This document shows positions 45,828 to 57,494 of a stretch of 64,000 nucleotides of DNA, one piece after another; within the stretch, counting starts at the first letter, position 1; each line of letters starts with the position of its first letter. A program made the translations under genes and the position numbers. The stretch comes from Parasphaerochaeta coccoides DSM 17374 (GTDB taxonomy: Bacteria; Spirochaetota; Spirochaetia; Sphaerochaetales; Sphaerochaetaceae). Location of the stretch: assembly GCF_000208385.1 (NCBI RefSeq), contig NC_015436.1:1674001-1738000 (forward strand), in the 5' to 3' direction. The notes beneath the pieces are model-generated. The model was not told the DNA's origin. It saw nothing but the letters and a program-made list of their open reading frames with translations, and did not search any database.

Positions 45828-47246
45828 TCAGAGAATTTGACTCAACAAGCGGGATGCAAGGAGATAGCCGCCATCATTAAGCGCAATGTCCATGGCTTCT
45901 TCCAGTGTATCTCCCCATGCAAGAGTCCTTTGCAAATCGGTATAAGCAAGAACGTGAGCATCAGACAAACGAACCAACGAGGCTTCTCCCATGACAATGA
46001 CCACCGGTTTCCTGTCTTCAAGGAATATTTCCGTCACTCCCGCCTTGCCGCGGATGACATAACCCGCCAGCGGATAAGTACGGCGCACGTCAGCCAGGTA
46101 CGCATCGTCATCTTCCTCATCCTGAGCAGAATCCTGAGAAGAAATCGAGGATGGTATCAACCGAATGCCATCCATCATGAAACGCGTCACGAAAGACTCC
46201 TGTGTATAGTCACGGGAAAGGCGCTCTCCATCAGCCGAATGGGATGAGATATCAACAATGATGGTCGATGCAAGAATAGAGGATTCTTTGCGATAATGAT
46301 GTACTGCGTTGAGCATTTCCAGCTTTGCCCGCAGAGGCTCCGCCACGTCATTTCCCACGGCATCAGCGAACACAGCAAATTCTTTTCCTATATCCAGGGA
46401 AATGGTCAAATCACCTTCTCTGGTCATGGCAGGATTGAAACCAGAAAGTTCCGCGTTTCCGCTTTCCCCTGTTGTAGCGCTCAGATAATCGGGATAGATG
46501 TTGCCGAAAGCTCCGGTCGACGTGAAATCAACCCGTACCGGAGCCCTTAGGACGCGTGGGGAGAAAATCCGGCGACGATGGATAGACAGTGAAAGCGAAG
46601 GCCCTTCAGGATAAAAGTGATTGATCCGTATTTCTAGTCCGTCAAGGATAGAATCAATGCGACCTATTATGCTCTCCAGGCTATTGTCCTTTGCCATCAC
46701 CGGGCCAGTGGCGGAAATAGCGGCAGCCTCCATGTACAGAAGCAGTGCGTTCACGTCCTTGTTATCACGAAATTCGAGACGCGCCTTCTGCTGGAGGGAA
46801 GATATGGACTCTTCCCTTTCCACGGCAGCCTTGAGGACATCGCTGCGCATGGTTTCAAGAAGCGAAGTACGGACAGCCGTCATTGCATAAAAAGTGTACT
46901 TTCCGTCCTTTGGCTGGATATGTGTCCTGCTGATCCGTAGTTGGAAGTCAGCAATACCATCTGTCGATGATAATTCACGATACCATGACGCTTCTTCATT
47001 CCTTCCGGTAGCCTCCACCAGCTGTCTGGCAATGTCCTGATATGCCAGAAGTCGAGCGGAACGTTCCGATGCAGCGGTTCCTGTACCGACAAACGCGGTA
47101 TACCCGATGGCGACCTGGGGAGAATCCACCCAATCCGGTACCCCATCACGTCCTGTCTGCCATAAAGACTGGAGGGATGCACACCCACCCAGAAGCAGGA
47201 TCATCAGGAGGAGAATGGGTGTAAAGATAGTTGCGCGAGTTCTCAT
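45828..47246 (-). CDS. LPP20-like lipoprotein
   Basis: A 472-residue lipoprotein; lipobox LLGGC ends the signal peptide (Cys about 22). The N-terminal third (VPDWVDSPQ, AYQDIARQLVEATG) resembles LPP20/LapB-type envelope proteins. The rest is beta-rich and unassigned. AGGAGA sits nine bases upstream of the ATG. Third gene of the pepT unit (13-base gap from the upstream gene). Confidence 0.7.
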   Translation of the reverse strand: MRTRATIFTPILLLMILLLGGCASLQSLWQTGRDGVPDWVDSPQVAIGYTAFVGTGTAASERSARLLAYQDIARQLVEATGRNEEASWYRELSSTDGIADFQLRISRTHIQPKDGKYTFYAMTAVRTSLLETMRSDVLKAAVEREESISSLQQKARLEFRDNKDVNALLLYMEAAAISATGPVMAKDNSLESIIGRIDSILDGLEIRINHFYPEGPSLSLSIHRRRIFSPRVLRAPVRVDFTSTGAFGNIYPDYLSATTGESGNAELSGFNPAMTREGDLTISLDIGKEFAVFADAVGNDVAEPLRAKLEMLNAVHHYRKESSILASTIIVDISSHSADGERLSRDYTQESFVTRFMMDGIRLIPSSISSQDSAQDEEDDDAYLADVRRTYPLAGYVIRGKAGVTEIFLEDRKPVVIVMGEASLVRLSDAHVLAYTDLQRTLAWGDTLEEAMDIALNDGGYLLASRLLSQIL

Positions 47247-47259
47247 GAAACGCTATCTC

Positions 47260-48384
47260 CTAGAAAAAATACGTCAGGGATGGTTCGATGGCAAGCACCG
47301 TCCTGCTGTCCAGTCTGGTATCTCCCGAACGAAGGACACGGGTGTCTGTCCCTCCGCTTATTCCCCACGCCCACGAGGATGATATCTGGTGCCTATACCC
47401 AGCCCGCCACGTAGCAACATAAGATATTCCGATTCCCGGAACAATACCAATGCCGATTGCTGCGCTTGCCGTCAGACTTCCGTCCTGAAGCAACGTGAAA
47501 GTCGAATCCAAGCGGCTGCCAAGCGGCATATCCATGCCAATCCCAACCATCATGTCGTATGAAATGTATCCTTTTAAGTCCACTATCAGGGGAGAAGCTC
47601 CCAAAGAAATCAACAAGGACAGCGGCTGCTGGTAAAGAACAGTGGACGCGGTGATTCTGCCGCCTGCTCCCCATGTCCTGTACCCCCCATCCAAAAGCAA
47701 ATACATGGCAGAACCGGAAAGACTCACCGACCAAGGAGAAACAGGCTCCAGGCTCATTCCCGGTTGGACAGTACTCCGCCAGAAGGTATCCAGCTCCACC
47801 TCGCCGCCTGTCCGGTTCCCTTCCGCAATCATTGAACTTTCTGCTTCGCTTCCAATCCGGCGAACCCGGACACGCGCATGGGGAACCCCTTTGGCATCGA
47901 TGACATGATAGACATCACCTTCCCTCATCCCGTCAGGCGCTCCGGTCAGGGAAAGGGAATTCCGCCAGGCATAGGCGACAGTGGAATCAGAAATGGATAT
48001 CCCCAAGATGTCCAGCCCGTCATATCTGAGACGGGCGATGGCTTCATCCTCCATTTTTTTCAATGCAACCGACAGAGACTTACCATGGACATCCATGTCC
48101 ATCACCTTCTCACCACCAGAACCGGAAAATTTCAAGGAACCATGCAAACGAACCTGAGGGGAAAAGGTGACGTCATCCCGTGTCATATCCAGAACTTCGC
48201 CTGTCACGACGCTGTCATCCGCCGTCCGGCTCCTCAAGGAAACCGCGACAATACGATCGACTGCCGCAGACAGCGCTTGTTTCAGCTCATCCGCCGCATT
48301 GACTTTTGCTCCCGCGAAGATAAACAGGAAACACAGGCAGACAAACATACTACCACGTCGCATCCTCATGACAGCAATCTTCAT
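47260..48384 (-). CDS. Exported, probably outer-membrane protein
   Basis: A 374-residue protein: signal peptide (MFVCLCFLFIFAGAKVNA), a periplasmic N-terminal half, then alternating hydrophobic beta-strands rich in Gly/aromatic residues ending in the terminal phenylalanine typical of outer-membrane barrels (SLTYFF). I do not recognise the family. The ATG at 48384 is one base after the pepT stop. It is followed by the LPP20-like lipoprotein, and the two may act together. Confidence 0.6.
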   Translation of the reverse strand: MKIAVMRMRRGSMFVCLCFLFIFAGAKVNAADELKQALSAAVDRIVAVSLRSRTADDSVVTGEVLDMTRDDVTFSPQVRLHGSLKFSGSGGEKVMDMDVHGKSLSVALKKMEDEAIARLRYDGLDILGISISDSTVAYAWRNSLSLTGAPDGMREGDVYHVIDAKGVPHARVRVRRIGSEAESSMIAEGNRTGGEVELDTFWRSTVQPGMSLEPVSPWSVSLSGSAMYLLLDGGYRTWGAGGRITASTVLYQQPLSLLISLGASPLIVDLKGYISYDMMVGIGMDMPLGSRLDSTFTLLQDGSLTASAAIGIGIVPGIGISYVATWRAGYRHQISSSWAWGISGGTDTRVLRSGDTRLDSRTVLAIEPSLTYFF

Positions 48385-48385
48385 C

Positions 48386-49633
48386 TCAACGTCCCATGCG
48401 TGCCCATTGCCCGATGATGCCCAGAGCCAGATTGGCTGCATCATTGAGTGCCGGCAGGGCAAGCCATTCATATCTGCTGTGGAAATTATAGCCACCCGTG
48501 AACAGGTTTGGACAGGGAACTCCCTTAGCCGCAAGCCTGGCGCCATCAGTACCTCCACGGATTATCTCCGAGTACAGGGGCATGCCCAGCTCCTTTCCCG
48601 CCGCATAGACCGCTTCCATGGTTTGCGGCTTCTTTTTGTTTGCCTCCGCCATGTTGTAATATGTAAAGGAATACGCTACTTCGACCTTTCCCGCCGCAAA
48701 GATAGCCTCGATGCTCCGGGCGATCTGCTCCACGACAGCAATGCGTCTCTTGAGTCCGTCAAGATCAAAATCCCGGAGCAACAACTCCACAGTGGTTTTC
48801 ATTAAGACTCCCGATATATCAGTCGGAGCGTAGAACCCATATCTGCCGTCGGTAGCTTCAGGACTTTCTGCCTGCGGCAGAGCTCGGACGAAAGCGGCGG
48901 CCATGTTCACCGCGTTGACCAAGCGGCCACGGGCAGTACCCGTGTGGTAAGAGACTCCGTGGAATGTTACAGTAACCGATGCCGCGTTGAAACATTCCGT
49001 TTCAATCTCGTACCGTGCGCCACCGTCAATCGTGTAGCATGCTTCACTGCGGATAGCTTCATAGGGGAACACATCCATGCCGCCGCCAGTTTCTTCATCG
49101 GTGGTAAAGATCAGTTCTACCTCGCCATGGACGAAAGGCTTTTCCGTGACAAGGACTTTTGCAAAGGACATGATAGCCGCAACGCCAGCCTTGTCATCCC
49201 CTCCCAGCAAAGTAGTCCCGTCGGTGACGACGAGCGTATCACCCGCATACCCGGCAAGAGCCGGATTATCGGCCACCGTAATGACCGTAGAATCATTGAG
49301 AATGATGTCTTTTCCATCATATGTCTCAACCACGCGTGGCTTCACTCCATTCCCTGGGACATCATCCGCAACATCCACATGAGCCATGAAACCAATGGTA
49401 GGCAGCCCGGTTCCGGTCGCGGGGATGCGGGCAATCAGAGTACCTTTCTCATAGAGTATGACATCAGTCAAGCCTAAGTCACGGACTTCCTTCTCAAGCA
49501 GGCGGAGCAGGTTCCACTGCCCATCCGTAGACGGCCGCTGCGTAGTGATGTTCCTGGGATTGCTCATTGTGTCTATGACCGCATAACGCAAAAAACGTTC
49601 CAGCAAATCCTTGCTCATATCTTTTTTCTTCAT
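48386..49633 (-). CDS. pepT: Peptidase T (tripeptidase)
   Basis: Cytoplasmic M20B zinc aminotripeptidase, 415 residues. Evidence: GFMAHVDVADDVPG (metal His/Asp), GDDKAGVAAI, FTTDEETGGGMD (catalytic Glu pair), GGARYEIETECFNA, and IIRGGTDGARL with YNFHSRYEW. AAGGAG lies eight bases before the ATG at 49633. First gene of the pepT-OMP-lipoprotein unit, with a large hairpin in its leader. Confidence 0.95.
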   Translation of the reverse strand: MKKKDMSKDLLERFLRYAVIDTMSNPRNITTQRPSTDGQWNLLRLLEKEVRDLGLTDVILYEKGTLIARIPATGTGLPTIGFMAHVDVADDVPGNGVKPRVVETYDGKDIILNDSTVITVADNPALAGYAGDTLVVTDGTTLLGGDDKAGVAAIMSFAKVLVTEKPFVHGEVELIFTTDEETGGGMDVFPYEAIRSEACYTIDGGARYEIETECFNAASVTVTFHGVSYHTGTARGRLVNAVNMAAAFVRALPQAESPEATDGRYGFYAPTDISGVLMKTTVELLLRDFDLDGLKRRIAVVEQIARSIEAIFAAGKVEVAYSFTYYNMAEANKKKPQTMEAVYAAGKELGMPLYSEIIRGGTDGARLAAKGVPCPNLFTGGYNFHSRYEWLALPALNDAANLALGIIGQWARMGR

Positions 49634-49649
49634 GCTTCCGGCTCCTTGT

Positions 49650-49686
49650 ATACGTATCCCGGCGGGATATCGCCAAGGATACGTAT
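49650..49686 (-). promoter_or_regulatory. Palindromic leader of pepT
   Basis: Perfect 10-bp arms ATACGTATCC (49650-49659) and GGATACGTAT (49677-49686) with an inner GGCG/CGCC pairing, between a TTGTGT-17-GATACT promoter-like pair and the pepT ribosome binding site. It could be an operator or an mRNA hairpin. Confidence 0.55.
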
Positions 49687-49737
49687 TTCCAAGTATCCCA
49701 CAAACATAGTGTGAACACAAGTAAGCAGGAATAGGAT

Positions 49738-50607
49738 TCAGACGGAGAAATTATAGGTTTTCAGCATAGGTTTCACCATTTCAACGACATTATATAGAGC
49801 AAATACTGCCATGATGATGCCTGTGACGACAGGACCGCGTTTCAAGCTCTTGCCAACCGCCATGATGCTCGCCGCAAGGGCATAGGATATCTCAGGTTCG
49901 GTCGTCACTGACTTGAGCCATTCCCCGAATGCTTCGTCGGCACTCTGGTTGTACCGATAAAAACGCCAGATTGAGATGACTGTCGTAGCCACCACTCCAG
50001 CAGCTACCGCAATGCCTGCGGCTGCTGATATCTTGCCCCAAAGCATGACGGAAGGGATACAAGCATATACTATGCCCGCAGTCAGCAGAACCAGCGTCCG
50101 GGTGACAAGTTTCTGCACATCCTTTGCAAACTTAGCCCTTTGGGAAGGTGGCAGGGCACGACATATAGCGCTGACATTCCTCTGGAGGCTCCGTTCTGAG
50201 GTAGTGTATGTATCCTTGAGGTTGGCATATTCATCCGCCGCCAGCAGTTTTTCAGAAGCCTTGAGGACAGCTTCGGAATCATCCGCGGATGCCACCATGT
50301 AACAGAATTCCAGGTAATCTTGCCCTTGGTCTTCGGCAAGTATCCTGTCCACCACATCCATCCCGTCTATCTTCTGGGGATATTCTTTTCCCGTACCACC
50401 CGCGGATCGTGAAGATTGTTCTTCTTCAAGATAAGGTCGGATGACATCATAGTTTTCCTCAATGATGCTCGCCACGCGCGGTTTCAATTCCTCTTCGGTG
50501 ATAGCCTCCCGGATTTCCTGACGACTCCAGTCCATGCTGCATCCTATCGTGCTGACAATCAGCATCAGGCAGAGTATGTCCTGCGCCACGATTCTTACCG
50601 TTTTCAT
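49738..50607 (-). CDS. Lipoprotein of unknown function
   Basis: A 289-residue protein with lipobox STIGC (Cys about 23). A predicted helical, acidic middle part follows, and two or three hydrophobic segments appear late (LLTAGIVYACIPSVMLWG, GIAVAAGVVATTVISIW, VVTGIIMAVFALYNVVEM), which is odd for a lipoprotein. GAGGGGA precedes the ATG at 50607. Probably co-transcribed with the upstream exported protein (47-base gap). No family recognised. Confidence 0.6.
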   Translation of the reverse strand: MKTVRIVAQDILCLMLIVSTIGCSMDWSRQEIREAITEEELKPRVASIIEENYDVIRPYLEEEQSSRSAGGTGKEYPQKIDGMDVVDRILAEDQGQDYLEFCYMVASADDSEAVLKASEKLLAADEYANLKDTYTTSERSLQRNVSAICRALPPSQRAKFAKDVQKLVTRTLVLLTAGIVYACIPSVMLWGKISAAAGIAVAAGVVATTVISIWRFYRYNQSADEAFGEWLKSVTTEPEISYALAASIMAVGKSLKRGPVVTGIIMAVFALYNVVEMVKPMLKTYNFSV

Positions 50608-50654
50608 CACAATTCCCCTCTTTCTCCATTATTTTTTCCTTCCCTACGGAAGGT

Positions 50655-51188
50655 TCATGTCGTTTTATTTCCGTTGCCGGTCACAAACCCAACCCTCAGC
50701 CCGACACGGATGGTTCTGTATCCCTGTAGGGATTCTTTTATGGAGGCAAATTCGTCCTGATAAGAATGTGACGGGTCACGGAATGTAATCACCGGCTCAA
50801 CAATCCAGTGTTTCCGCGCCAAAAACGTCCAGCCAAGGGATATTTCATCAAGCATGAGCATCCCTCCCACAACGCCTCGGTCAAAAAGAAAACCAAGACG
50901 CATAAGGGAAAGAAGGATGAACGGTCCGGTATGCCATGGATAATAAGCCGCCGCTATGCCAGCACTGAACAGCACACATCCCTTCTTTCCGACATCCAGC
51001 CCAAGGGGAAGCCGCACCTCGCATCCCGGCAGAACAGTCAGCCTTAGGTCGGCACCAATTTCCCAGTCTCCTGCCATGAAGCCATCACAGGACAATACAT
51101 CCACCGCACCACCCCAACTCATTTGTTCGGTACCATAAACCGGAGATAAGATACAAATGATGGTGCATAGTAAAAAAAGGAAACGCAT
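50655..51188 (-). CDS. Exported protein, small outer-membrane-like
   Basis: A 177-residue protein. The signal peptide MRFLFLLCTIICILSPVYG is cut before TEQ. The mature part has alternating strands typical of small outer-membrane or surface proteins but no clear terminal aromatic. GGAGG lies six bases before the ATG. It lies next to the GA-tract lipoprotein gene, divergent from it. Function unknown. Confidence 0.55.
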   Translation of the reverse strand: MRFLFLLCTIICILSPVYGTEQMSWGGAVDVLSCDGFMAGDWEIGADLRLTVLPGCEVRLPLGLDVGKKGCVLFSAGIAAAYYPWHTGPFILLSLMRLGFLFDRGVVGGMLMLDEISLGWTFLARKHWIVEPVITFRDPSHSYQDEFASIKESLQGYRTIRVGLRVGFVTGNGNKTT

Positions 51189-51408
51189 ATGAATCCTCCG
51201 CGCCATCACGGTAACACGGAGGCCCATGCCCTTCTATTCACAGTTCAGGGTAACGGGAACGGAGTACTTTGAACCAAGAAGAAGGGCTATACGGAAGAAG
51301 GGCATGGTGAAAAAATCTGTGGTATCTTTTTTTCAGAATTTCTATTTTTCTATATTTAGAACGTCAAAAATTGTATTTTATAACAAAATTAACATTTTTA
51401 AGCGTGTG

Positions 51409-51498
51409 ATAACCCGAAAGTATTATATGGTTTTCTCTGCTTTTCATGCAAAATAATACTTTTGGGTAATAGCTTTCTGCCATCACCACGTTTATACT
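51409..51498 (+). promoter_or_regulatory. Conserved 90-bp inverted-repeat leader element, copy 2
   Basis: Same element as 33695-33784. The arms (51410-51430 and the segment around AATACTTTTGGGTAA at 51452-51471) pair at about 17 of 21 positions, better than copy 1. The surrounding 51189-51408 and 51499-51570 are AT-rich, hold no gene, and differ from the copy 1 flanks. Confidence 0.7.
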
Positions 51499-51568
51499 AT
51501 TTTATTAATTACTACCATATGCGTAAGCTGGCATGTCATCATCTTCTTCATGGAGAAAGGAAAAGATA

Positions 51569-53799
<2,231 letters not shown>

Positions 53800-53867
53800 C
53801 CAGAACATGAGGAGAAACCGGCGCATACTAATCGATTACAGGTCATCCCGTTGTGCCGGTCATCGTC

Positions 53868-53894
53868 CCAAATTTTCGCGTTTTTACAACATCC
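53868..53894 (+). repeat. Dispersed short repeat, copy 2
   Basis: CCAAATTTTCGCGTTTTTAC followed by AACATCCC; related to 36345-36370 and to 56603-56625 on the other strand. It overlaps the 3' end of the PH-like gene. Confidence 0.35.
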
Positions 53895-54387
53895 CCGATA
53901 TTTTTTCGATGGCGCGAAATGCCTTGAAAGAAGTGAAAACCTCCGTCCTCTCATCATCAAGGACAAGGATTATTCCCCGTTTCCATACGGCAGTCCGGGT
54001 CTTTGCAACGGACAGTACATGTGCTGCCTGCACCGACCAAACCAAGGAACAAGGAACATCCCGTGTCCTCTGCTTTTTCGGAAGCCGGACATAAAAGAAT
54101 ACCCCTTCATTGAAAAATTCCAATCGTCCGCGCGAATACATGTCATCAGAAACATTGTCTGATACCTTGCGGACTGCGAAGAAAGACATGCCATCAGGTG
54201 GCAGGGCTGTTCCTCTGACACGAGCGGCATCGCGTCGGGACACCCAATAAGAAATCAGATAATAGGCTCCGACCAAGGCAAGCATGAAGACGAACAATCC
54301 CCAATAGAGTGGAACCGGAATACTTTGGCGCAGGAATACAGCGAGAAAAAAAGAAACAAGCAACGCAATCTTGATAATCAACTCCAC
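53884..54387 (-). CDS. Small membrane protein with PH-like C-terminal domain
   Basis: A 167-residue protein with two N-terminal transmembrane helices (IIKIALLVSFFLAVFLRQS and VPLYWGLFVFMLALVGAYYLI). The soluble part (RGRLEFFNEGVFFYVRLPKK, IILVLDDERTEVFTSFKAF) has a bacterial PH-like look. A GTG at 54387 with AAGGAG eight bases upstream is preferred; the ATG at 54408 has no ribosome binding site. Role unknown. Confidence 0.6.
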   Translation of the reverse strand: MELIIKIALLVSFFLAVFLRQSIPVPLYWGLFVFMLALVGAYYLISYWVSRRDAARVRGTALPPDGMSFFAVRKVSDNVSDDMYSRGRLEFFNEGVFFYVRLPKKQRTRDVPCSLVWSVQAAHVLSVAKTRTAVWKRGIILVLDDERTEVFTSFKAFRAIEKISGML

Positions 54388-54511
54388 GGGATTATCTCCT
54401 TCATCCATCAACTATACAAGCGAAGCCGGACATATTCAACGAAACATATTCAAGAAAACTTCCTGAAACGCCGGACAGGGTACAGTCGCTTGAATGGACA
54501 GGAGAAAAATA

Positions 54512-56578
54512 ATGATAGGAAAAATCAAATATGCAGGACTGGTGGCATGTCTCAGCCTCATTTGCGTCTGCCTCGCCACGCTCACCGGTTGTCCCACCGC
54601 TCCATCGACCGCATCTCTTGAGTTGCACCTCGACTCCATGGCGCGGACGATAGTTCCGGAAGGGACTTCTTTGTTCGTTACCGCCTACACGGTCATGGGA
54701 AAAGGCCCGGATGGTCAGAATTTCAAGGTGAACAGCAATAATTCACTCATTTCTGTCGATGGCCTGAACGAAGGGATGTGGAACCTGACAGCCACAGGAC
54801 ATAATACCCAAGGCGTCGCTTTGGTGAGCGGGCACAGCGACATTGCACTCAAAAAAGACAGGAATGTCGTTTCCATCGCCCTTGATTCTATGGTGGGAAT
54901 CGGGACACTGAGCATGGAAATAACGTGGAAAGCCAACAACATCGTTCATGCAGGCATCCACCTGATGCTTGTCGATGAAGAAGGCAAGGAAACAATCTTG
55001 GCACCGAACGTATTCAATGAGTCACGTGGAATGGCATCAGTTTCGGTTCAAGTTCCTGCCGGCAGCTATTCCCTCTGCATCCAACTGACCGAATCAGGGG
55101 CTTTAAGGGCTGGGCATGTCACTGCACTCCGTGTGGTTGATGGTTTGGTGAGTGAAGGTATCATCCATCTGGCTTTGGACGAACCGACGCATCCTCCTTA
55201 TTCCTTTCTCTTGGAAAACAAGACTGGCGTTCCAGTATCCTGCCGTATCATCGGAGCAGATAAAGGTACTCTATCCACAGGTCCTGTGACATCAAGCCTT
55301 GAAGTGGAGGATGGACTCGCCCTCGATGACCTTGTAGTGAACTGGTTTCTTAATGGAAGAAAAGTCGGTGACGGGTCGTCCGTCACATTCACCCCGCCTC
55401 AGGGCTATAGCCGTCTTGATGTGATTGCCAGAGGGCCGCAAAGCGGTACGATGGGTTCGACAGGCTGGCAATTCAAAGTCACTCAAGGTTCGGTGATCCC
55501 AGGGGTTCCATCTTTCAAGCGATTGTACAAGGATGGAGAAAACAATCTCAGGACTACAGGGGTGGAATGTATCGCCTTTCTCGGTGATGGAAATTTCATC
55601 CTGTCATCCTCCGGGGCATCTACCCTTCAGCTGTGCAAGATAGTCCGTGAGGAAATACATGTGCTTGCTACATATGATGCTTCGTCGGGTTATCCGGTAC
55701 AAGACATTACCGATATTTATGCTGACCAAGCAAGCGGGCGCGTGCTGACTGCGTCCTCATCTCCAGCAACCATCTGTCTCTATCAGTACGACAGCACCTA
55801 TTCAAAACTTGTAAAAAAATTCATTGAATTGGGTTCAGAATCCTCCCCTTCTTTCACACGTACAGGCAGGTTGGGTCGTTTTGCTCATTTCGAGGAGGCT
55901 CCGCACGTCTATGTAGTGATGTTCAATCCGGACGGATACAAGACGCCCATCTACGATCTGTCAGCAAACAACCCAAAAGAAGACTTTTTTGCGGGATCTC
56001 TCAAATGGAGTGCGAATTACGGTTGTACGGCTTTTCCATACGTATGTTTAGCTTCTCCCAGCAAGAATGCCCTCCTGGTCATCAGCCCGCAGGAGACAAA
56101 AATACGGTTGACGAACAGAGTGCCGGGGTCTCTCGGCTATGGGTCATACTCTCATTTCGGAACCGATAATCCTGAAAAAATCTCTATAAATGGGTTGTCT
56201 TCCGGTATCCTCATCAGTGATTCCTGTGCCCTCATCGCGCACGGAGAAAAGATAGAGCAAATTGAATGTGACCGCCCATCAGTATGGTCACACGCCCGCA
56301 CTTATCAGTCCGGACAGGATGGTATACCTGCCTTCGCAGGAATCACGGACATGGTTACGGACGCTCTGGGAACTCTGCTTTTCACGTCAATAAAGTCCCA
56401 GGAAGGCAAGGTCATGAGTTTTTCCATTGATGACTCGGCCATAACCTATTTGGGATCCGCCTCAATCCCTGACGGAAACTTCACTCCAGCACGCATCTTT
56501 CCCTCTCCTGACGGACAATGGTTGCTTGCCACAGGGCTTTCGGGAGGTCTGGCGTTATACGAGGTTCCGCGTAATTGA
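54512..56578 (+). CDS. Large lipoprotein, unknown function
   Basis: A 688-residue lipoprotein: signal peptide with lipobox ATLTGC (Cys about 28), then beta-sandwich-like repeats (about 30-330). A C-terminal region with propeller-like repeats follows (ILSSSGASTLQLCKI, VLTASSSPATICLYQYD, WLLATGLSGGLALYEVP). AGGAG lies seven bases before the ATG. It resembles the Treponema/Sphaerochaeta type of large surface lipoproteins in layout; no specific family recognised. A 13-bp inverted repeat follows the stop. Confidence 0.65.
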   Translation: MIGKIKYAGLVACLSLICVCLATLTGCPTAPSTASLELHLDSMARTIVPEGTSLFVTAYTVMGKGPDGQNFKVNSNNSLISVDGLNEGMWNLTATGHNTQGVALVSGHSDIALKKDRNVVSIALDSMVGIGTLSMEITWKANNIVHAGIHLMLVDEEGKETILAPNVFNESRGMASVSVQVPAGSYSLCIQLTESGALRAGHVTALRVVDGLVSEGIIHLALDEPTHPPYSFLLENKTGVPVSCRIIGADKGTLSTGPVTSSLEVEDGLALDDLVVNWFLNGRKVGDGSSVTFTPPQGYSRLDVIARGPQSGTMGSTGWQFKVTQGSVIPGVPSFKRLYKDGENNLRTTGVECIAFLGDGNFILSSSGASTLQLCKIVREEIHVLATYDASSGYPVQDITDIYADQASGRVLTASSSPATICLYQYDSTYSKLVKKFIELGSESSPSFTRTGRLGRFAHFEEAPHVYVVMFNPDGYKTPIYDLSANNPKEDFFAGSLKWSANYGCTAFPYVCLASPSKNALLVISPQETKIRLTNRVPGSLGYGSYSHFGTDNPEKISINGLSSGILISDSCALIAHGEKIEQIECDRPSVWSHARTYQSGQDGIPAFAGITDMVTDALGTLLFTSIKSQEGKVMSFSIDDSAITYLGSASIPDGNFTPARIFPSPDGQWLLATGLSGGLALYEVPRN

Positions 56579-56598
56579 AAAAAAGTGATGGAATTACC

Positions 56599-56643
56599 GA
56601 GGGATGTTGCAAAAGTGAAAACCCCCGTTCTGCAACATTCCTC
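56599..56643 (+). terminator. Inverted repeat after the lipoprotein gene
   Basis: GAGGGATGTTGCA (56599-56611) pairs with TGCAACATTCCTC (56631-56643), one mismatch. No T run, so it could be a factor-dependent terminator or a relic end of an insertion sequence. It includes copy 3 of the dispersed repeat (minus strand). Confidence 0.45.
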
Positions 56644-57347
56644 TCCATGCGGCTGAGTACAGAGTTGTTGAATCCAGAATAGATTGATAGTGATTAATCC
56701 AAGAAACACTGATAATTTTGCGAAAAGAAGCGTTTAAAACAGCTCTCATACCCATCCAACCTGTTTAACATCCAGAACGTTTAAAAAAGTTAAACACCCA
56801 GTAAACGCCAGATTAAACACCTTTTGCCTGTTTTACCCATATTGTTTACTGAGTGTTTATTTCTACAGCATAGTATTTCGCGAAATCAGATGTGAGAAAT
56901 TGCGAAATCAATCATCCTTAGCTTCAATGATACTGAATGACCATAAGCTCTCTAATATCATAATTACCAACCAGCACCTCTGTCTTCATTTTCCATGGCT
57001 GCACTTTTGCAGTGACGGACATCCGCATTGGAAGTTCCTGCTTCGACCTTTTCTCTATTCAAAACTTGGGCGTTTTTTTTTCTATTCGTCCATATCGCAT
57101 CACCACCATTTACAACGCTACAACTTTGGTTACAGTCTATAGGTTACTCAAATATATTACTGATTATACTAAATAATATATTGACAAAATGGGAGAGGGT
57201 ATCATGGTACTATTAATCATCAAGAAAAAAGGGATGTAAAAACAATGTGAAACGGGAAAAAAAGATGAAGAAGAACCGATAAGATTGCTCTAGTAGCACT
57301 ACTACCAGAAATCCTAAAAACGGTACTCTCCATCTTCTAAGCGGACA
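56644..57347 (+). other. AT-rich region with a 16-bp inverted repeat and iteron-like words
   Basis: No gene found. GTTTAAA/TTAAACAC words recur between 56730 and 56860. Arms TAAACACCCAGTAAAC (56791-56806) and GTTTACTGAGTGTTTA (56844-56859) form a 16-bp inverted repeat with one mismatch. TTGACA at 57181 with TACTAT at 57208 may be a promoter (spacing is long). The stretch may be a remnant of a mobile or plasmid-like element. Confidence 0.45.
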
Positions 57348-57369
57348 CGGAGGGAGGAAACTCCCTCCG
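57348..57369 (+). promoter_or_regulatory. Leader hairpin with GAAA tetraloop
   Basis: CGGAGGGAG (57348-57356), GAAA, CTCCCTCCG (57361-57369): a perfect 9-bp stem closed by a GNRA loop, 38 bases upstream of the small-peptide gene. No T run, so more likely an RNA structure than a terminator. Confidence 0.55.
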
Positions 57370-57406
57370 CTATTGATAAATCTATAACGAACAAGGAGAA
57401 ACGTCA

Positions 57407-57493
57407 ATGAATAAACTTACAAGAACTGAATGGCTGCTCATTGCCCTGATTGTGCTGAATATCGTCAATATCATCATCCCTCTGGTGAAGTGA
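57407..57493 (+). CDS. 28-residue membrane peptide
   Basis: The frame begins MNKLTRTEWLLIALIVLNIV and continues as a hydrophobic helix to a terminal Lys. AAGGAG lies eight bases before the ATG, and the stop is one base before the next ATG. One transmembrane helix with a basic N-terminus resembles holin-like or type I toxin peptides, or small regulatory membrane proteins. Its coupling to the HTH gene suggests a joint function. Confidence 0.6.
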   Translation: MNKLTRTEWLLIALIVLNIVNIIIPLVK

Positions 57494-57494
57494 C

